A DNA stretch of 64,000 bases from Rheinheimera sp. UJ63 (GTDB lineage: Bacteria; Pseudomonadota; Gammaproteobacteria; Enterobacterales; Alteromonadaceae), in NCBI RefSeq assembly GCF_021568285.1, contig NZ_JAKGTQ010000001.1, positions 558,001-622,000 on the forward strand. The letters are read 5' to 3'. This document shows, piece by piece, positions 37,554 to 48,112 of this stretch (the first letter of the stretch is position 1; every line of letters starts with the position of its first letter). The notes under the pieces were generated by a model that did no database searches, had not been told where the DNA came from, and was given only the letters and a program-made list of their open reading frames with translations. Both the position numbers and the translations under genes were made by a program.

Positions 37554-39214
37554 GGTTGTTGCTCCGCAGGTGCCAGCTCCGTGATCACTTTGTTGTGCAA
37601 GATAACATCACGATAGCGAGGATCTAACAGCGGCATTCCACCGCTCAAAGAGGCTTCGCCAGTAGCCGATTGTACATTGCTTGTCACACTGGCTTGGCCA
37701 ACTGCCAGCGGTGGACAACTGTTATTTTGAGCATAATATAACGCCGCAGAAAATAAGCGTTCACTGGGATCGCCCAGCGGTTTGCTGAAATCATCATTCA
37801 AAGCACAGCCTTTCACGTCGGCCGCAAACACTGGGTTATTTTTAGGAATGAATCCATCCGCATATTCGCCAAAGCCTTTCGCATTGACACCGGTAAACTG
37901 GATAGTAAAGTAGGTTGTGCCGCAGTTATCTGTCGGATAAAAACCGTAAGGCTTACCACAGGTCTTGTTACCGACCAAGATCACCTCGACATTAATGCCT
38001 CGCAAACCATTGAGCAGCGCTTCACTGGCCGAGCAAGTGTTACCGGTACTTAAAATAAATACCCGGCTTAAATTTAAAGAAGGCAAGTCGGTGTTAGTCA
38101 GTCGATTACCTTCGTAATCGATCACTTTAGAATAAAACGGGATTGGCGCTAAGGTCGCCCCCGTGATCGGATTCGTATTGGGATACTTATCATTAAAAAT
38201 AGTTCGTTCAAAAAACTGGTTTTGAATAATGGCAGGCCCCGTTATCATATAGCCAAGCTGTGAAGCTAAAGCCAACAAGCCGCCGCCGTTATAGCGTAGG
38301 TCAATGACCAAATCTTTGACATTAGCATTAGCAAATTGCTGTACCGCACTGATCAATTGCGGCTGAGCAGGCGCGATATGCGTATTAAACTGCATATAAC
38401 CCACTTTACCCGTTGGTGTGTCTAATACCGCCACATTTTGTACTGCCGAAGTACTGACATTCGCCGAGGTCATGCTGACCGTTTTACGAGTGCCATCGAC
38501 CGCAGTAAACACAAAGTTAAAGGTTAAACCCGTGTCTGAGGGAAAAAGCGCGCGGTTGAGTAAATCGACCCCGGCTTCAGAATTATCATTCACAAAGTCG
38601 ACACCATTGATACTGACCAATTGATCACCGCGCGCTAAGCCGGCGTTACGCGCCGGAGAATTGGGTTCGGTATAAGCAATGGTGATAGAGCGAGGTGGGC
38701 TATTTCGGCCAAACGACCATTTAATACCGTAACCTGCGGTTACGCCCGCTTGGGTTTGTTGTTGATATTCAGCGGTGACTTCGGTGAAATGAAAATTGTC
38801 TTTAGGGGATCCCGAATCGGTCAATTGCTCGGTTCTGAGCAAGTCGAAATAGTTAGCGACCGAAAAAGGCGCAGGATCACGATCCGCGACTTCTCGATAC
38901 CATAAATAACTGTTATTGGTCCAAGAACGCAGCCACATTTTTTCATGCATGCTGCTACCCGCGCGATCGGGATAGGCTTGGTTACTGAACGGGTCAATAC
39001 CGCTTCGAGGTGTCTGGCAATAGTTTTTTAAGGTGCTTTCAGCCGGATATTGACCCGCGATCCACGTGGGTGGGGTAACACCGCTGCCGCCGCCTGAGCC
39101 AGAACCGCCACCGCTGGTAGGGGTTGAACTACCCCCGCCTCCGCCGCCACAAGCCGTTAAACTTAAAGCAGCGCAAGACATCAGTATAGCTGTTGCAATA
39201 ATTTTGCGATCCAT
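37550..39214 (-). CDS. S41-family peptidase, lipoprotein with PDZ domain
   Basis: Envelope protease of 554 residues. The N-terminal lipobox (LTAC) is followed by a run of Gly/Ser (about 22-46) that tethers the protein to the membrane. A PDZ-like domain has the ITIAYTEPNSPARNAGLARGDQL segment. The protease domain has DLRYNGGG and the catalytic serine in STGNTCSASEALLNGL, with the lysine in GNKTCGKPYG. The active-site pattern is like C-terminal processing peptidases. The target is unknown. Confidence 0.86.
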   Translation of the reverse strand: MDRKIIATAILMSCAALSLTACGGGGGGSSTPTSGGGSGSGGGSGVTPPTWIAGQYPAESTLKNYCQTPRSGIDPFSNQAYPDRAGSSMHEKMWLRSWTNNSYLWYREVADRDPAPFSVANYFDLLRTEQLTDSGSPKDNFHFTEVTAEYQQQTQAGVTAGYGIKWSFGRNSPPRSITIAYTEPNSPARNAGLARGDQLVSINGVDFVNDNSEAGVDLLNRALFPSDTGLTFNFVFTAVDGTRKTVSMTSANVSTSAVQNVAVLDTPTGKVGYMQFNTHIAPAQPQLISAVQQFANANVKDLVIDLRYNGGGLLALASQLGYMITGPAIIQNQFFERTIFNDKYPNTNPITGATLAPIPFYSKVIDYEGNRLTNTDLPSLNLSRVFILSTGNTCSASEALLNGLRGINVEVILVGNKTCGKPYGFYPTDNCGTTYFTIQFTGVNAKGFGEYADGFIPKNNPVFAADVKGCALNDDFSKPLGDPSERLFSAALYYAQNNSCPPLAVGQASVTSNVQSATGEASLSGGMPLLDPRYRDVILHNKVITELAPAEQQP

Positions 39215-39338
39215 GAACGAACCCTCGATTTAGCACCATAAAACCGGCAAAGATAAATTTACCAAAACTTAACATGGCTATTTAGCGTTATCAAGTGTGT
39301 TTACGCTAAATGAGGGCGCTAGGATCGGCTAAGGCCTG

Positions 39339-40073
39339 TTATTGAGCACGTTGACGTACCGCTTCAAATAAACAAATACCCGTCGCAACCGAGACATTTA
39401 AGCTAGAAACACTGCCAAACATCGGAATTTTTACCAATACATCACAGGTTTCACGCGTTAAACGGCGCAGTCCTTCACCCTCAGCGCCTAACACTAAGGC
39501 TAATGGCCCTTGCAAATCAGCTTGATAGACTAAGGTTTCTGTTTCGCCAGCCGTACCCACCACCCATACCCCAGCTTCTTGCAGTTGACGTAAGGTACGC
39601 GCTAAGTTAGTCACGGTAATAAAAGGCACGCTTTCAGCGGCGCCGCAAGCCACTTTTCGTACCACTGACGTAAGCTTAACAGAGCGATCTTTAGGCGCAA
39701 TCACCGCATGCACACCGGCGGCATCAGCACTGCGCAAAATAGCGCCTAAATTGTGTGGATCGGTGACACCGTCTAACACTAATAAAAACGGTTTAGTTTG
39801 GCTCTCTAACAAGGCGGCCAGATCAGCTTCATTGCCACCACTGCTTAAACGCGCTTTAGCCACAATACCTTGATGCTGACCACCCGTCATATCATCTAAA
39901 GTGCGGCGATTGCAGAACTGGATAGAAATGCCTGCTTGCCGCGCTTGTTGCAACAACGGTTGCATTCTTTTGTCTTCGCGATCTTTTAACGCGAAAATTT
40001 CTAATACATCGGCTGGCGAACGTTCTAATATCGCGCTAACCGCGTGAAAACCAAATACAACATCATTACTCAT
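39339..40073 (-). CDS. rlmB: 23S rRNA (guanosine-2'-O-)-methyltransferase
   Basis: SPOUT methyltransferase that modifies G2251 in the 23S peptidyl-transferase region. It has 244 residues from the chosen ATG (E. coli 243). The three motifs are visible: [24 protein letters not shown] and [26 protein letters not shown] four codons upstream is also in frame but adds nothing conserved. It follows rnr by 31 bases, as in related genomes. Confidence 0.95.
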   Translation of the reverse strand: MSNDVVFGFHAVSAILERSPADVLEIFALKDREDKRMQPLLQQARQAGISIQFCNRRTLDDMTGGQHQGIVAKARLSSGGNEADLAALLESQTKPFLLVLDGVTDPHNLGAILRSADAAGVHAVIAPKDRSVKLTSVVRKVACGAAESVPFITVTNLARTLRQLQEAGVWVVGTAGETETLVYQADLQGPLALVLGAEGEGLRRLTRETCDVLVKIPMFGSVSSLNVSVATGICLFEAVRQRAQ

Positions 40074-40104
40074 GTTTATCGTCACTCATCTAGCCTTACG
40101 GCCT

Positions 40105-42447
40105 TTATTTCTTTTTGGCACGCCGTGGCTTTTTCGCCGCCGTGGCTTTAGCTTTTACGGGTTTTTTCGCGGCCGCCGCTTTAGGCTTTTTCGCTTTGCT
40201 ACCGGTGTTTTGCATTTTCGCTTCAAAGGCTGCATTACGGCTGGCTTTCACTTTACGACCTGACACCTTCGTATGCTCAACGCCCACCATGGCTAAATCA
40301 ATTTTTCGCGCTTCAAGGTTAACGGCAACCACTTTCACTTGCACCAGATCGCCCATACGATAACTGACACCAGAGTGCTCACCGGTTAGAACTTGGCGCT
40401 CTGCATCAAACCGATAGTAATCGTTGTTTAACGACGTAACATGCACCAAGCCTTCGATATATAAATCGCTTAAGCGCACAAATAAACCAAAGTTAGTGAC
40501 CGTTGATACCACACCGGCAAACTCACTGCCTAAGTGATCTTGCATGTATTCACACTTTAGCCAATCGGCGACTTCACGCGTTGCATCATCCGCACGGCGT
40601 TCTGTCATCGAGCATTGCTCACCTAAGGGCGCAATTTCTTTTTCAGTGTAGGCTTTTGGCCCCGTAACCGGTTGTTGCTGTTTGGCTAATAACGCCTTAA
40701 TGGCGCGATGCAATACCAGATCTGGGTAACGGCGTATCGGTGAAGTGAAGTGCGCATAGGCCTCCAGCGCTAACCCAAAGTGACCTTGGTTATCCCCTTG
40801 ATAAACAGCTTGCTTCATCGAACGCAGCATCGTCATTTCGATCAACTCGCGATCGGGACGATCAGCTAACGCGGCTAAGGTGGTGGTTAACTCTAATGGC
40901 GTGGGTTCAGCTGATAAATTGGCTTCGATACCCAATTCGGCTAAAAAGCGCCGGAAATTGGCAAAACGATCGCTATCGGGGCGTTCATGTACGCGGAATA
41001 ACGCATGCGCTTCATGCTTTTCAATAAAGCGGGCAGACGCCACGTTCGCCATGATCATACATTCTTCAATAATCTTGTGCGCTTCGTTACGATGCACCGG
41101 CACAATTTGTTCAATCTTGCGATGGCTATTAAAGATAAAGCGCGTTTCAACCGTTTCGAATTCAATAGCGCCTCGCTGTGCACGAACTTTGGCTAGCTTT
41201 TTATACAAGCTGTACAGCGTTTCTAAATTGGTCAGTTGCTCAGCATATTCCTGCCGTAACTTGGCATCGCCCTGTAAAATGGCGTGTACTTTGTTATAAG
41301 TAAACCGCGCCGCTGAATGCATGACCGCTTCATAAAATTGGTAGCTTTCCAGTTTACCTTGGCTGCTAATTTGCATTTCACAGACTAAGCACAGTCGATC
41401 AGTATGCGGATTCAGTGAACACAAACCATTTGAAAGTGCTTCTGGTAACATCGGCACCACATGGTCAGGGAAATACACCGAGTTACCACGCTCTAAGGCA
41501 CTGTGATCAAGTGCGGTACCAAATTTCACATAGGCACTGACATCGGCAATGGCAACCCATAGCGTCCAGCCACCATTATCTTTGGCTTTGGCATAAACCG
41601 CGTCATCAAAATCACGAGCATCTTCACCATCAATCGTCACTAAAGGCAGTGCCGTTAAATCAACACGCCCCTGCTTAGCGGCAGCAGGCACTTCTTCGCC
41701 ATATTCCGCCACTTGGGCTAATACTGCGTCAGAGAAAACATGCGGAATTTGATGATTACGAATAGCGACTTCAATTTCCATACCCGGCGCCATATGCTCG
41801 CCCAGTACTTCAATTACGCGACCCGTTGCACTAACACGTTTCGAAGGCCGCTGGCTAATTTCAACCAAGACAACTTGGCCATGTCGTGCTGCGCCCTGCT
41901 GGCCATCAGGAATAATGATATCCTGACAGATCCGTGCATCATCGGGTACCACCACACAGATGGCAGAATCTTTGTAATAGCGGCCAACAATGGGCTCGCT
42001 GCGGGGCTCAAGCACGCGTACCACGCGCGCTTCCACTTTATCTTTGCTTTTGATGGTGGTGGCCGTTGCCAACACCAAATCACCGGGGATCACCCGCTGC
42101 ATTTCATGAAAAGGCAAATACCAATCAGGGCCGCCTTGTTCTAATTTGATAAAACCAAAACCGTCACGGTGACCAATCACCGTGCCTTTGACCAAATCCA
42201 TGTGTTCAACCAAGCCATAACGCTTGCTCTTAGTGAACAACAATTGACCATCACGCTCCATCGCTCGTAAACGCTTTTTCAGGGCAAAAATGGCATCATC
42301 ATCCGTTAAGGCTAATTCAGAGACGAGTTCTTCAAAGTAGGCAGGTTGTTGCCGTTTCTCAATATGCTCGAGAATAAATTCACGGCTGGGGATAGGGTTC
42401 TCGTATTTTTCTTGCTCACGCGCAAGATGCGGATCATTTACCGTCAT
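40105..42447 (-). CDS. rnr: Ribonuclease R
   Basis: Processive 3'-5' exoribonuclease that degrades structured RNA. It has 780 residues (E. coli 813). An N-terminal helix-turn-helix region and cold-shock domains are followed by the RNB domain with catalytic aspartates in TIDGEDARDFDDAV. A C-terminal S1 domain (FAGVVSTVTNFGLFVRL) and a very basic Lys/Ala tail (about the last 50 residues) follow. The gene is between motX and rlmB. Confidence 0.96.
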   Translation of the reverse strand: MTVNDPHLAREQEKYENPIPSREFILEHIEKRQQPAYFEELVSELALTDDDAIFALKKRLRAMERDGQLLFTKSKRYGLVEHMDLVKGTVIGHRDGFGFIKLEQGGPDWYLPFHEMQRVIPGDLVLATATTIKSKDKVEARVVRVLEPRSEPIVGRYYKDSAICVVVPDDARICQDIIIPDGQQGAARHGQVVLVEISQRPSKRVSATGRVIEVLGEHMAPGMEIEVAIRNHQIPHVFSDAVLAQVAEYGEEVPAAAKQGRVDLTALPLVTIDGEDARDFDDAVYAKAKDNGGWTLWVAIADVSAYVKFGTALDHSALERGNSVYFPDHVVPMLPEALSNGLCSLNPHTDRLCLVCEMQISSQGKLESYQFYEAVMHSAARFTYNKVHAILQGDAKLRQEYAEQLTNLETLYSLYKKLAKVRAQRGAIEFETVETRFIFNSHRKIEQIVPVHRNEAHKIIEECMIMANVASARFIEKHEAHALFRVHERPDSDRFANFRRFLAELGIEANLSAEPTPLELTTTLAALADRPDRELIEMTMLRSMKQAVYQGDNQGHFGLALEAYAHFTSPIRRYPDLVLHRAIKALLAKQQQPVTGPKAYTEKEIAPLGEQCSMTERRADDATREVADWLKCEYMQDHLGSEFAGVVSTVTNFGLFVRLSDLYIEGLVHVTSLNNDYYRFDAERQVLTGEHSGVSYRMGDLVQVKVVAVNLEARKIDLAMVGVEHTKVSGRKVKASRNAAFEAKMQNTGSKAKKPKAAAAKKPVKAKATAAKKPRRAKKK

Positions 42448-42514
42448 TAATTAAACTTAGTTTTCCTTTTAATACTATTCAGTGTAACAGCTTGGCAAGA
42501 AAATAGGATGAATT

Positions 42515-43135
42515 TCATTTGACAGGCCGTTCGGCATTCGCAACCACTCTGGCAGGCATTTTTTCTGCCAGACGTTGCTTTAACTTAGTTAGTTTAGCAT
42601 GAACCGCAGGATCTGCGGTAATAGCATGATGTAACCAGCGATAACTCTGCTCAAAATCGGTAGGGCTACCCTGCCCTGCTACCAAGATTTCAGCTAAACG
42701 GATCTTGGCGTTAAGATTGCCCACCGCAGCGGCTTCGCGCAGATAAATAATCGCTTTGTGCAGGTCTTTTTGCACAAAGCGGCCAATATGATAATAACGG
42801 CCAATTTGCTCTAAACCTTCAGGCAAACCTTGTGCCGCGGCTTGTAACATAAAATCCCAGCCACGCTCTACATCGCGCGGCACACAAACGCCGTAGGCTA
42901 ACATGTCACCAAATAAAAACTGGTAAGACGGCAATTTCATAATATCGGCGCGGGCTTCAATATCGCGCACGAGCTGGCAATCATCAGCTTTTACCCGTTG
43001 TAAATGCGCATTACGCTTTATCAGCGTTAATAACTCATCTTGTGAATACAATTCGACTGCTTGCAACTCTTGTGCTTGAGCCGTGGTGTTCAGCAATGAG
43101 CCCACCAACAGTGTTCCAACCAATAATTTATGCAT
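42515..43135 (-). CDS. motX: Sodium-type flagellar motor protein MotX
   Basis: MotX is a periplasmic component of the T-ring that assembles the Na+-driven PomAB stator of polar flagella. The protein has 206 residues with a signal peptide (about 1-21, ending TAQA-QEL). The core HLQRVKADDCQLVRDIEARA is the MotX-specific block. Sel1-like repeats (about 70-170) follow, with QGLPEGLEQIGRYYHIGRFV. The ATG at 43135 directly precedes the signal; an ATG ten codons earlier is not favoured. The purA-motX-rnr-rlmB order is like that in Shewanella. The absence of other flagellar genes here is normal for motX. Confidence 0.85.
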   Translation of the reverse strand: MHKLLVGTLLVGSLLNTTAQAQELQAVELYSQDELLTLIKRNAHLQRVKADDCQLVRDIEARADIMKLPSYQFLFGDMLAYGVCVPRDVERGWDFMLQAAAQGLPEGLEQIGRYYHIGRFVQKDLHKAIIYLREAAAVGNLNAKIRLAEILVAGQGSPTDFEQSYRWLHHAITADPAVHAKLTKLKQRLAEKMPARVVANAERPVK

Positions 43136-43288
43136 AGTGTCAATTAACCGTAATAGAGGCGGCAAAAATGCCTAAATGCTAATTATTAAGCAAAAATTAG
43201 ACCAGCTTATAAAATCACCAGCCTATGCAGCCTAGTACATCACAAAGAATGGCATGTCAAAGCGACAGGCGCTGAACGGCGAGCAAAA

Positions 43289-43314
43289 AAAACGCTACTC
43301 TAAGGTAGCGTTTT
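43289..43314 (-). terminator. Intrinsic terminator after purA
   Basis: AAAACGCTAC (43289-43298) pairs with GTAGCGTTTT (43305-43314) around a six-base loop, 19 bases after the purA stop, with a T run on the minus strand. Confidence 0.85.
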
Positions 43315-43332
43315 TCAATGCAAAACCAAGGT

Positions 43333-44685
<1,353 letters not shown>

Positions 44686-44706
44686 TCAGCCGTCCAGACG
44701 AAAAAA

Positions 44707-44728
44707 AGGCCAAATTTTTATTTGGCCT
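44707..44728 (-). terminator. Intrinsic terminator after the aminotransferase gene
   Basis: AGGCCAAAT (44707-44715) pairs with ATTTGGCCT (44720-44728) with a four-base loop. On the minus strand the stem is followed by seven Ts, so the aminotransferase and purA are separate units. Confidence 0.88.
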
Positions 44729-44743
44729 AAATAACTTGTTTAT

Positions 44744-45907
44744 TTACAGTGCCTTAAGGCATGACAAATCAAACTGTTCGAGATTTTGATACAAAGCAAA
44801 ACCAAAACGTAGCCGATCACCGCGATAATCTGTTTCAATTTTGTGCTGTTTTAGCAAGCCTGCCAGCTCGGCTACCTGACTACTGCTGCCTAATCGAAAT
44901 GTAAAAAAGTGGCCATGATGCGCCTGATTGTGCATAAGCAAGTGCTCACGGTTTAATAGCGGATGCTGTAATTGATCCAGCAACTGTAAGAAGCCCTGCT
45001 GTAATTGCTGCACATAACGATGCATGCGTCCTACCGTAATACCTTGCTGCTTATAAAGCAGTAGCGCCGCTTCTAATCGGTATAAGGCAGTGAAGTCCAT
45101 CGTGGCACCGGCAAAGCGATAACCATCTTCACTGTATAACACCAACGCCGATTTGGCGGCGGCTAAGGTGCCAAACTCGGCAAACCAACCGGTATAAAGC
45201 GGTCGTTGTTCACTGCCCGCTGGCACTGCCATAAAACAGCATCCCTCACCACCTTGCGCATATTTATAACTGCCTGAAATATAAAAAATCCGCTCAGCAA
45301 TCGTAGATAAGTCTGTCGGCAACGCCATAAAGCCGTGATAACCATCAATCGCAATCATCGCCTCAGTAACGGCAGCCAATTGCTTTACAAAGTGGCTCAA
45401 ATCAGCAATCGCATAACCAGAATTAAAGAAGACCTGACTGCAAAACACCATATCGTGGCCACCTTTTGCGGCCGCCTCGATAAAACGCTGCTCAAAGCTG
45501 GCAAAGGGTTCAGTAGCAATCACCTCGACGTCGACACTCTCCCACTCGGCTAAACGTTTAACTTGCCGTTGAAAGCTATAAAACTCGCTGTCGGTAGTCA
45601 GAATTTTTAAGGGCTTTTGCCAATCGAAACAACTGAGTAAACGCATCACTAATTCATGGGTATTAGGTGCAAACACTAGTTGTTCGGGCAAGGGTAAATT
45701 CAGTACATCGGCAATTAATTGCTGGGTATGCGGGATCTTGGTACCAAAAATGTAATGCCATTTTTGGTCAACTAAGCGGGCACTGTCATCCCAATAAGCG
45801 AGGGTTGCAGCGCGGGTCACATCAGGCCAGTAATGATGTGAATGACAGGCAAAATGTTGAGTACCTTGGTTCGCTTGTAAAAAATGCGAAAAAAACTGTT
45901 GATACAT
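44744..45907 (-). CDS. Class V aminotransferase-fold PLP-dependent enzyme
   Basis: Fold type I PLP enzyme of 387 residues. The cofactor aspartate is in AIDGYHGFMALP and the Schiff-base lysine in SGSYKYAQGGEG. The N-terminal FACHSHHYWPDVTR and later LYTGWFAEFG are like kynureninase- and cysteine-desulfurase-related members with unassigned substrates. It lies between hflC and purA, where many relatives have the small gene yjeT. It has its own terminator. The substrate cannot be deduced. Confidence 0.78.
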   Translation of the reverse strand: MYQQFFSHFLQANQGTQHFACHSHHYWPDVTRAATLAYWDDSARLVDQKWHYIFGTKIPHTQQLIADVLNLPLPEQLVFAPNTHELVMRLLSCFDWQKPLKILTTDSEFYSFQRQVKRLAEWESVDVEVIATEPFASFEQRFIEAAAKGGHDMVFCSQVFFNSGYAIADLSHFVKQLAAVTEAMIAIDGYHGFMALPTDLSTIAERIFYISGSYKYAQGGEGCCFMAVPAGSEQRPLYTGWFAEFGTLAAAKSALVLYSEDGYRFAGATMDFTALYRLEAALLLYKQQGITVGRMHRYVQQLQQGFLQLLDQLQHPLLNREHLLMHNQAHHGHFFTFRLGSSSQVAELAGLLKQHKIETDYRGDRLRFGFALYQNLEQFDLSCLKAL

Positions 45908-45953
45908 AATTGACCCCTAACGTGTTTAAACGCGCTGCCGCTTTAGTTGAACA

Positions 45954-45973
45954 AAAGGCCCTTTCGGGCCTTT
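45954..45973 (-). terminator. Intrinsic terminator after hflC
   Basis: AAAGGCCC (45954-45961) and GGGCCTTT (45966-45973) around a TTTC loop form a strong GC hairpin, 40 bases after the hflC stop. It ends the hfq superoperon. Confidence 0.8.
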
Positions 45974-46012
45974 AAATGTTACGCAATATGTGTGGCTACA
46001 GTAGCGCAGCCA

Positions 46013-46894
46013 TTAGTTTTGCGGTTCTTCGGTACGCATATATTTGAAGAACTCGTTATCTGGTTGCACAACCAGGATATCGCTCTTCGAATTAAAGCTA
46101 TTCCGATAAGCCTCTAAACTACGTACAAAAGAATAGAACTCGGCATTCTTGTTGTACATATCTGCATAGACCTTCGCTGCGACTGCATCGCCTTCACCGC
46201 GCACTGAACGAGAATTACGTTCTGCATCCGCGATCATAACGGTAACACGCGCATCGACATCAGCACGAATGATTTCAGCTTGCTCACGACCACGTGCACG
46301 GTGCTCATCAGCTACCGCTTTACGCTCAGCGCGCATCCGCGCAAAAATCGAATCGCTGATTTCAGTCGGTAAGTTAATTTGCTTAACTCGCACATCGATG
46401 ACTTCAATGCCTAGTTCATTTGCTGCTTGCGCGGCTTGTGATAGTGCACTTTGCATTAACTGGGTACGTTCACCTGAAACGATCTCTTGGATCGTTCTGG
46501 CACCGAACTCAGTACGTAAGCCGTTATTGATGTACTGTTTTAACAACACTTCAGCTTGAGACTTAATGCCACCCGTAGATAAGAAATAAGCACCAAAATC
46601 TTTGATACGCCATTTCACATAGCTATCAACTAATAAGTCTTTTTTCTCTGCGGTAACAAAACGGTCAGCCTGATCATCCAGGGTTTGAATTCGCGAATCT
46701 AACGACCGCACCACTTGGATAAAAGGAATTTTGAACTGTAAACCCGGTTCATAAACGCGCACCTGGTTTTCAGCATCACGTTGGATCTTACCGAATTGAA
46801 TAACGATCGCACGCTCACCTTCAGGCACTACAAACAACGCTGAGGTAACAACGATACCAAGCACGACGGCAATGGCAATAATAAAGTTTTTCAT
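46013..46894 (-). CDS. hflC: Modulator of FtsH protease HflC
   Basis: Inner-membrane SPFH/band 7 protein that with HflK forms the cage around FtsH. It has 293 residues (E. coli 334). A membrane helix (about 4-22) precedes VPEGERAIVIQFGKI. The SPFH core and the long coiled stretch RAERKAVADEHRARGREQAEIIRADVDARV match. It lies six bases after hflK. Confidence 0.95.
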   Translation of the reverse strand: MKNFIIAIAVVLGIVVTSALFVVPEGERAIVIQFGKIQRDAENQVRVYEPGLQFKIPFIQVVRSLDSRIQTLDDQADRFVTAEKKDLLVDSYVKWRIKDFGAYFLSTGGIKSQAEVLLKQYINNGLRTEFGARTIQEIVSGERTQLMQSALSQAAQAANELGIEVIDVRVKQINLPTEISDSIFARMRAERKAVADEHRARGREQAEIIRADVDARVTVMIADAERNSRSVRGEGDAVAAKVYADMYNKNAEFYSFVRSLEAYRNSFNSKSDILVVQPDNEFFKYMRTEEPQN

Positions 46895-46900
46895 TGGCGC

Positions 46901-48058
46901 TTATCTCCCACTTCCGGTTCGAGGCGAACTAGCGCGACTGGTTTCAGGGAACACTGGCGCGGTCGACATATCCTGGCTATTGCGCGCAGGTAATGGCGTC
47001 ACGGCTTTACCTTGCGTAGCAGCTGCACCTTGATTCATCAACTTATCTAGCGGCAGATACATCAGGTTGTTGCTGTTTTTAACATCAACCAAAATTTTAG
47101 AGGTATTCGAGTACACGTATTCCATGGTCTCTAAATACATCCGATCACGTGTAACCTTAGGTGCAGCGAGATACTGCGGCAGTAATTGTTCAAAGCGTGA
47201 TACTTCACCTTGAGCCCGTAACACGATTTGTTGCTTGTATGCTTCGGCTTCTTGCATTACCCGATTGACCTGACCACGAGCACGCGGTTCAATCTCACGA
47301 GCATAAGCGGTTGCTTCTTGCACAAAACGTTCTTGATCTTCTTGCGCTTTAATTGCGTCATCGAAGGCATCGCGCACTTCTTCTGGCGGTCTGGCATCGC
47401 GGAAGTTAACATCCACTAAGGTTAAACCCATGTTGTAAGGGTTGATGATGCTTTCTAACTCGATCCGCGTATCTTGACGAACCACTTCACGACCACGCGT
47501 TAACACATCATCCATAATAGAATGACCGATAACAAAACGTAGCGCCGCATCGGTAGCTTCGCGCAAACTACTGTCGGCATCAACCACAGAGAACAAGTAT
47601 TGGCGAGCATTGAAGATACGATATTGCACTTCAAAGGTCACTCGAACCAAATTTTGGTCTTGCGTTAACATAAAGCCATCTGCACGTAATGAACGTACTT
47701 CTTGAGTGTTCACTGGTGTTACAGTATCAATAAAAGTAGGTTTCCAGTGAATACCCGCACCCACTTCTTCATGATATTGGCCAAAGCGTAAAATCACACC
47801 GCGTTCTGCGTCTTTAATGGTGTAAAAACCACTTAAAGCCCAAACCGCAATCGCAACGATTAACACCACTATCATTAAGATAGAGCTACCACCGCTACCT
47901 GCGTTGCCAGAGCCACCGCCTTTACCACCAAAAACTCCGCCTAGTTTTTTACCTAAATTGCGGAATACTTCATCTAAATCGGGCGGGCCTTGATCACGAC
48001 CACCTTGTTTCCAAGGGTCGTTATTCTTGCCGTTATTGCCCGGCTCGTTCCAAGCCAT
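46901..48058 (-). CDS. hflK: Modulator of FtsH protease HflK
   Basis: Partner of HflC, 385 residues. The start MAWNEPGNNGKNNDPW is the HflK signature. A glycine-rich N-terminal region precedes a membrane helix (about 61-81), then KDAERGVILRFGQYHEE and the SPFH domain. The ATG at 48058 has GGAG seven bases before it, so it is preferred over the ATG four codons upstream. It ends with a polar Ser/Arg tail. Confidence 0.95.
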   Translation of the reverse strand: MAWNEPGNNGKNNDPWKQGGRDQGPPDLDEVFRNLGKKLGGVFGGKGGGSGNAGSGGSSILMIVVLIVAIAVWALSGFYTIKDAERGVILRFGQYHEEVGAGIHWKPTFIDTVTPVNTQEVRSLRADGFMLTQDQNLVRVTFEVQYRIFNARQYLFSVVDADSSLREATDAALRFVIGHSIMDDVLTRGREVVRQDTRIELESIINPYNMGLTLVDVNFRDARPPEEVRDAFDDAIKAQEDQERFVQEATAYAREIEPRARGQVNRVMQEAEAYKQQIVLRAQGEVSRFEQLLPQYLAAPKVTRDRMYLETMEYVYSNTSKILVDVKNSNNLMYLPLDKLMNQGAAATQGKAVTPLPARNSQDMSTAPVFPETSRASSPRTGSGR

Positions 48059-48112
48059 GCTTAACTCCATTACCGTAAGTTGTCATTAAGGGTTAATGTA
48101 TCAAAAAAGTGT

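Noticed and set aside
39060-39150. Glycine-codon-rich stretch suspected as a repeat element
   Set aside because: It is the Gly/Ser tether of the S41 lipoprotein, a common feature of surface lipoproteins.
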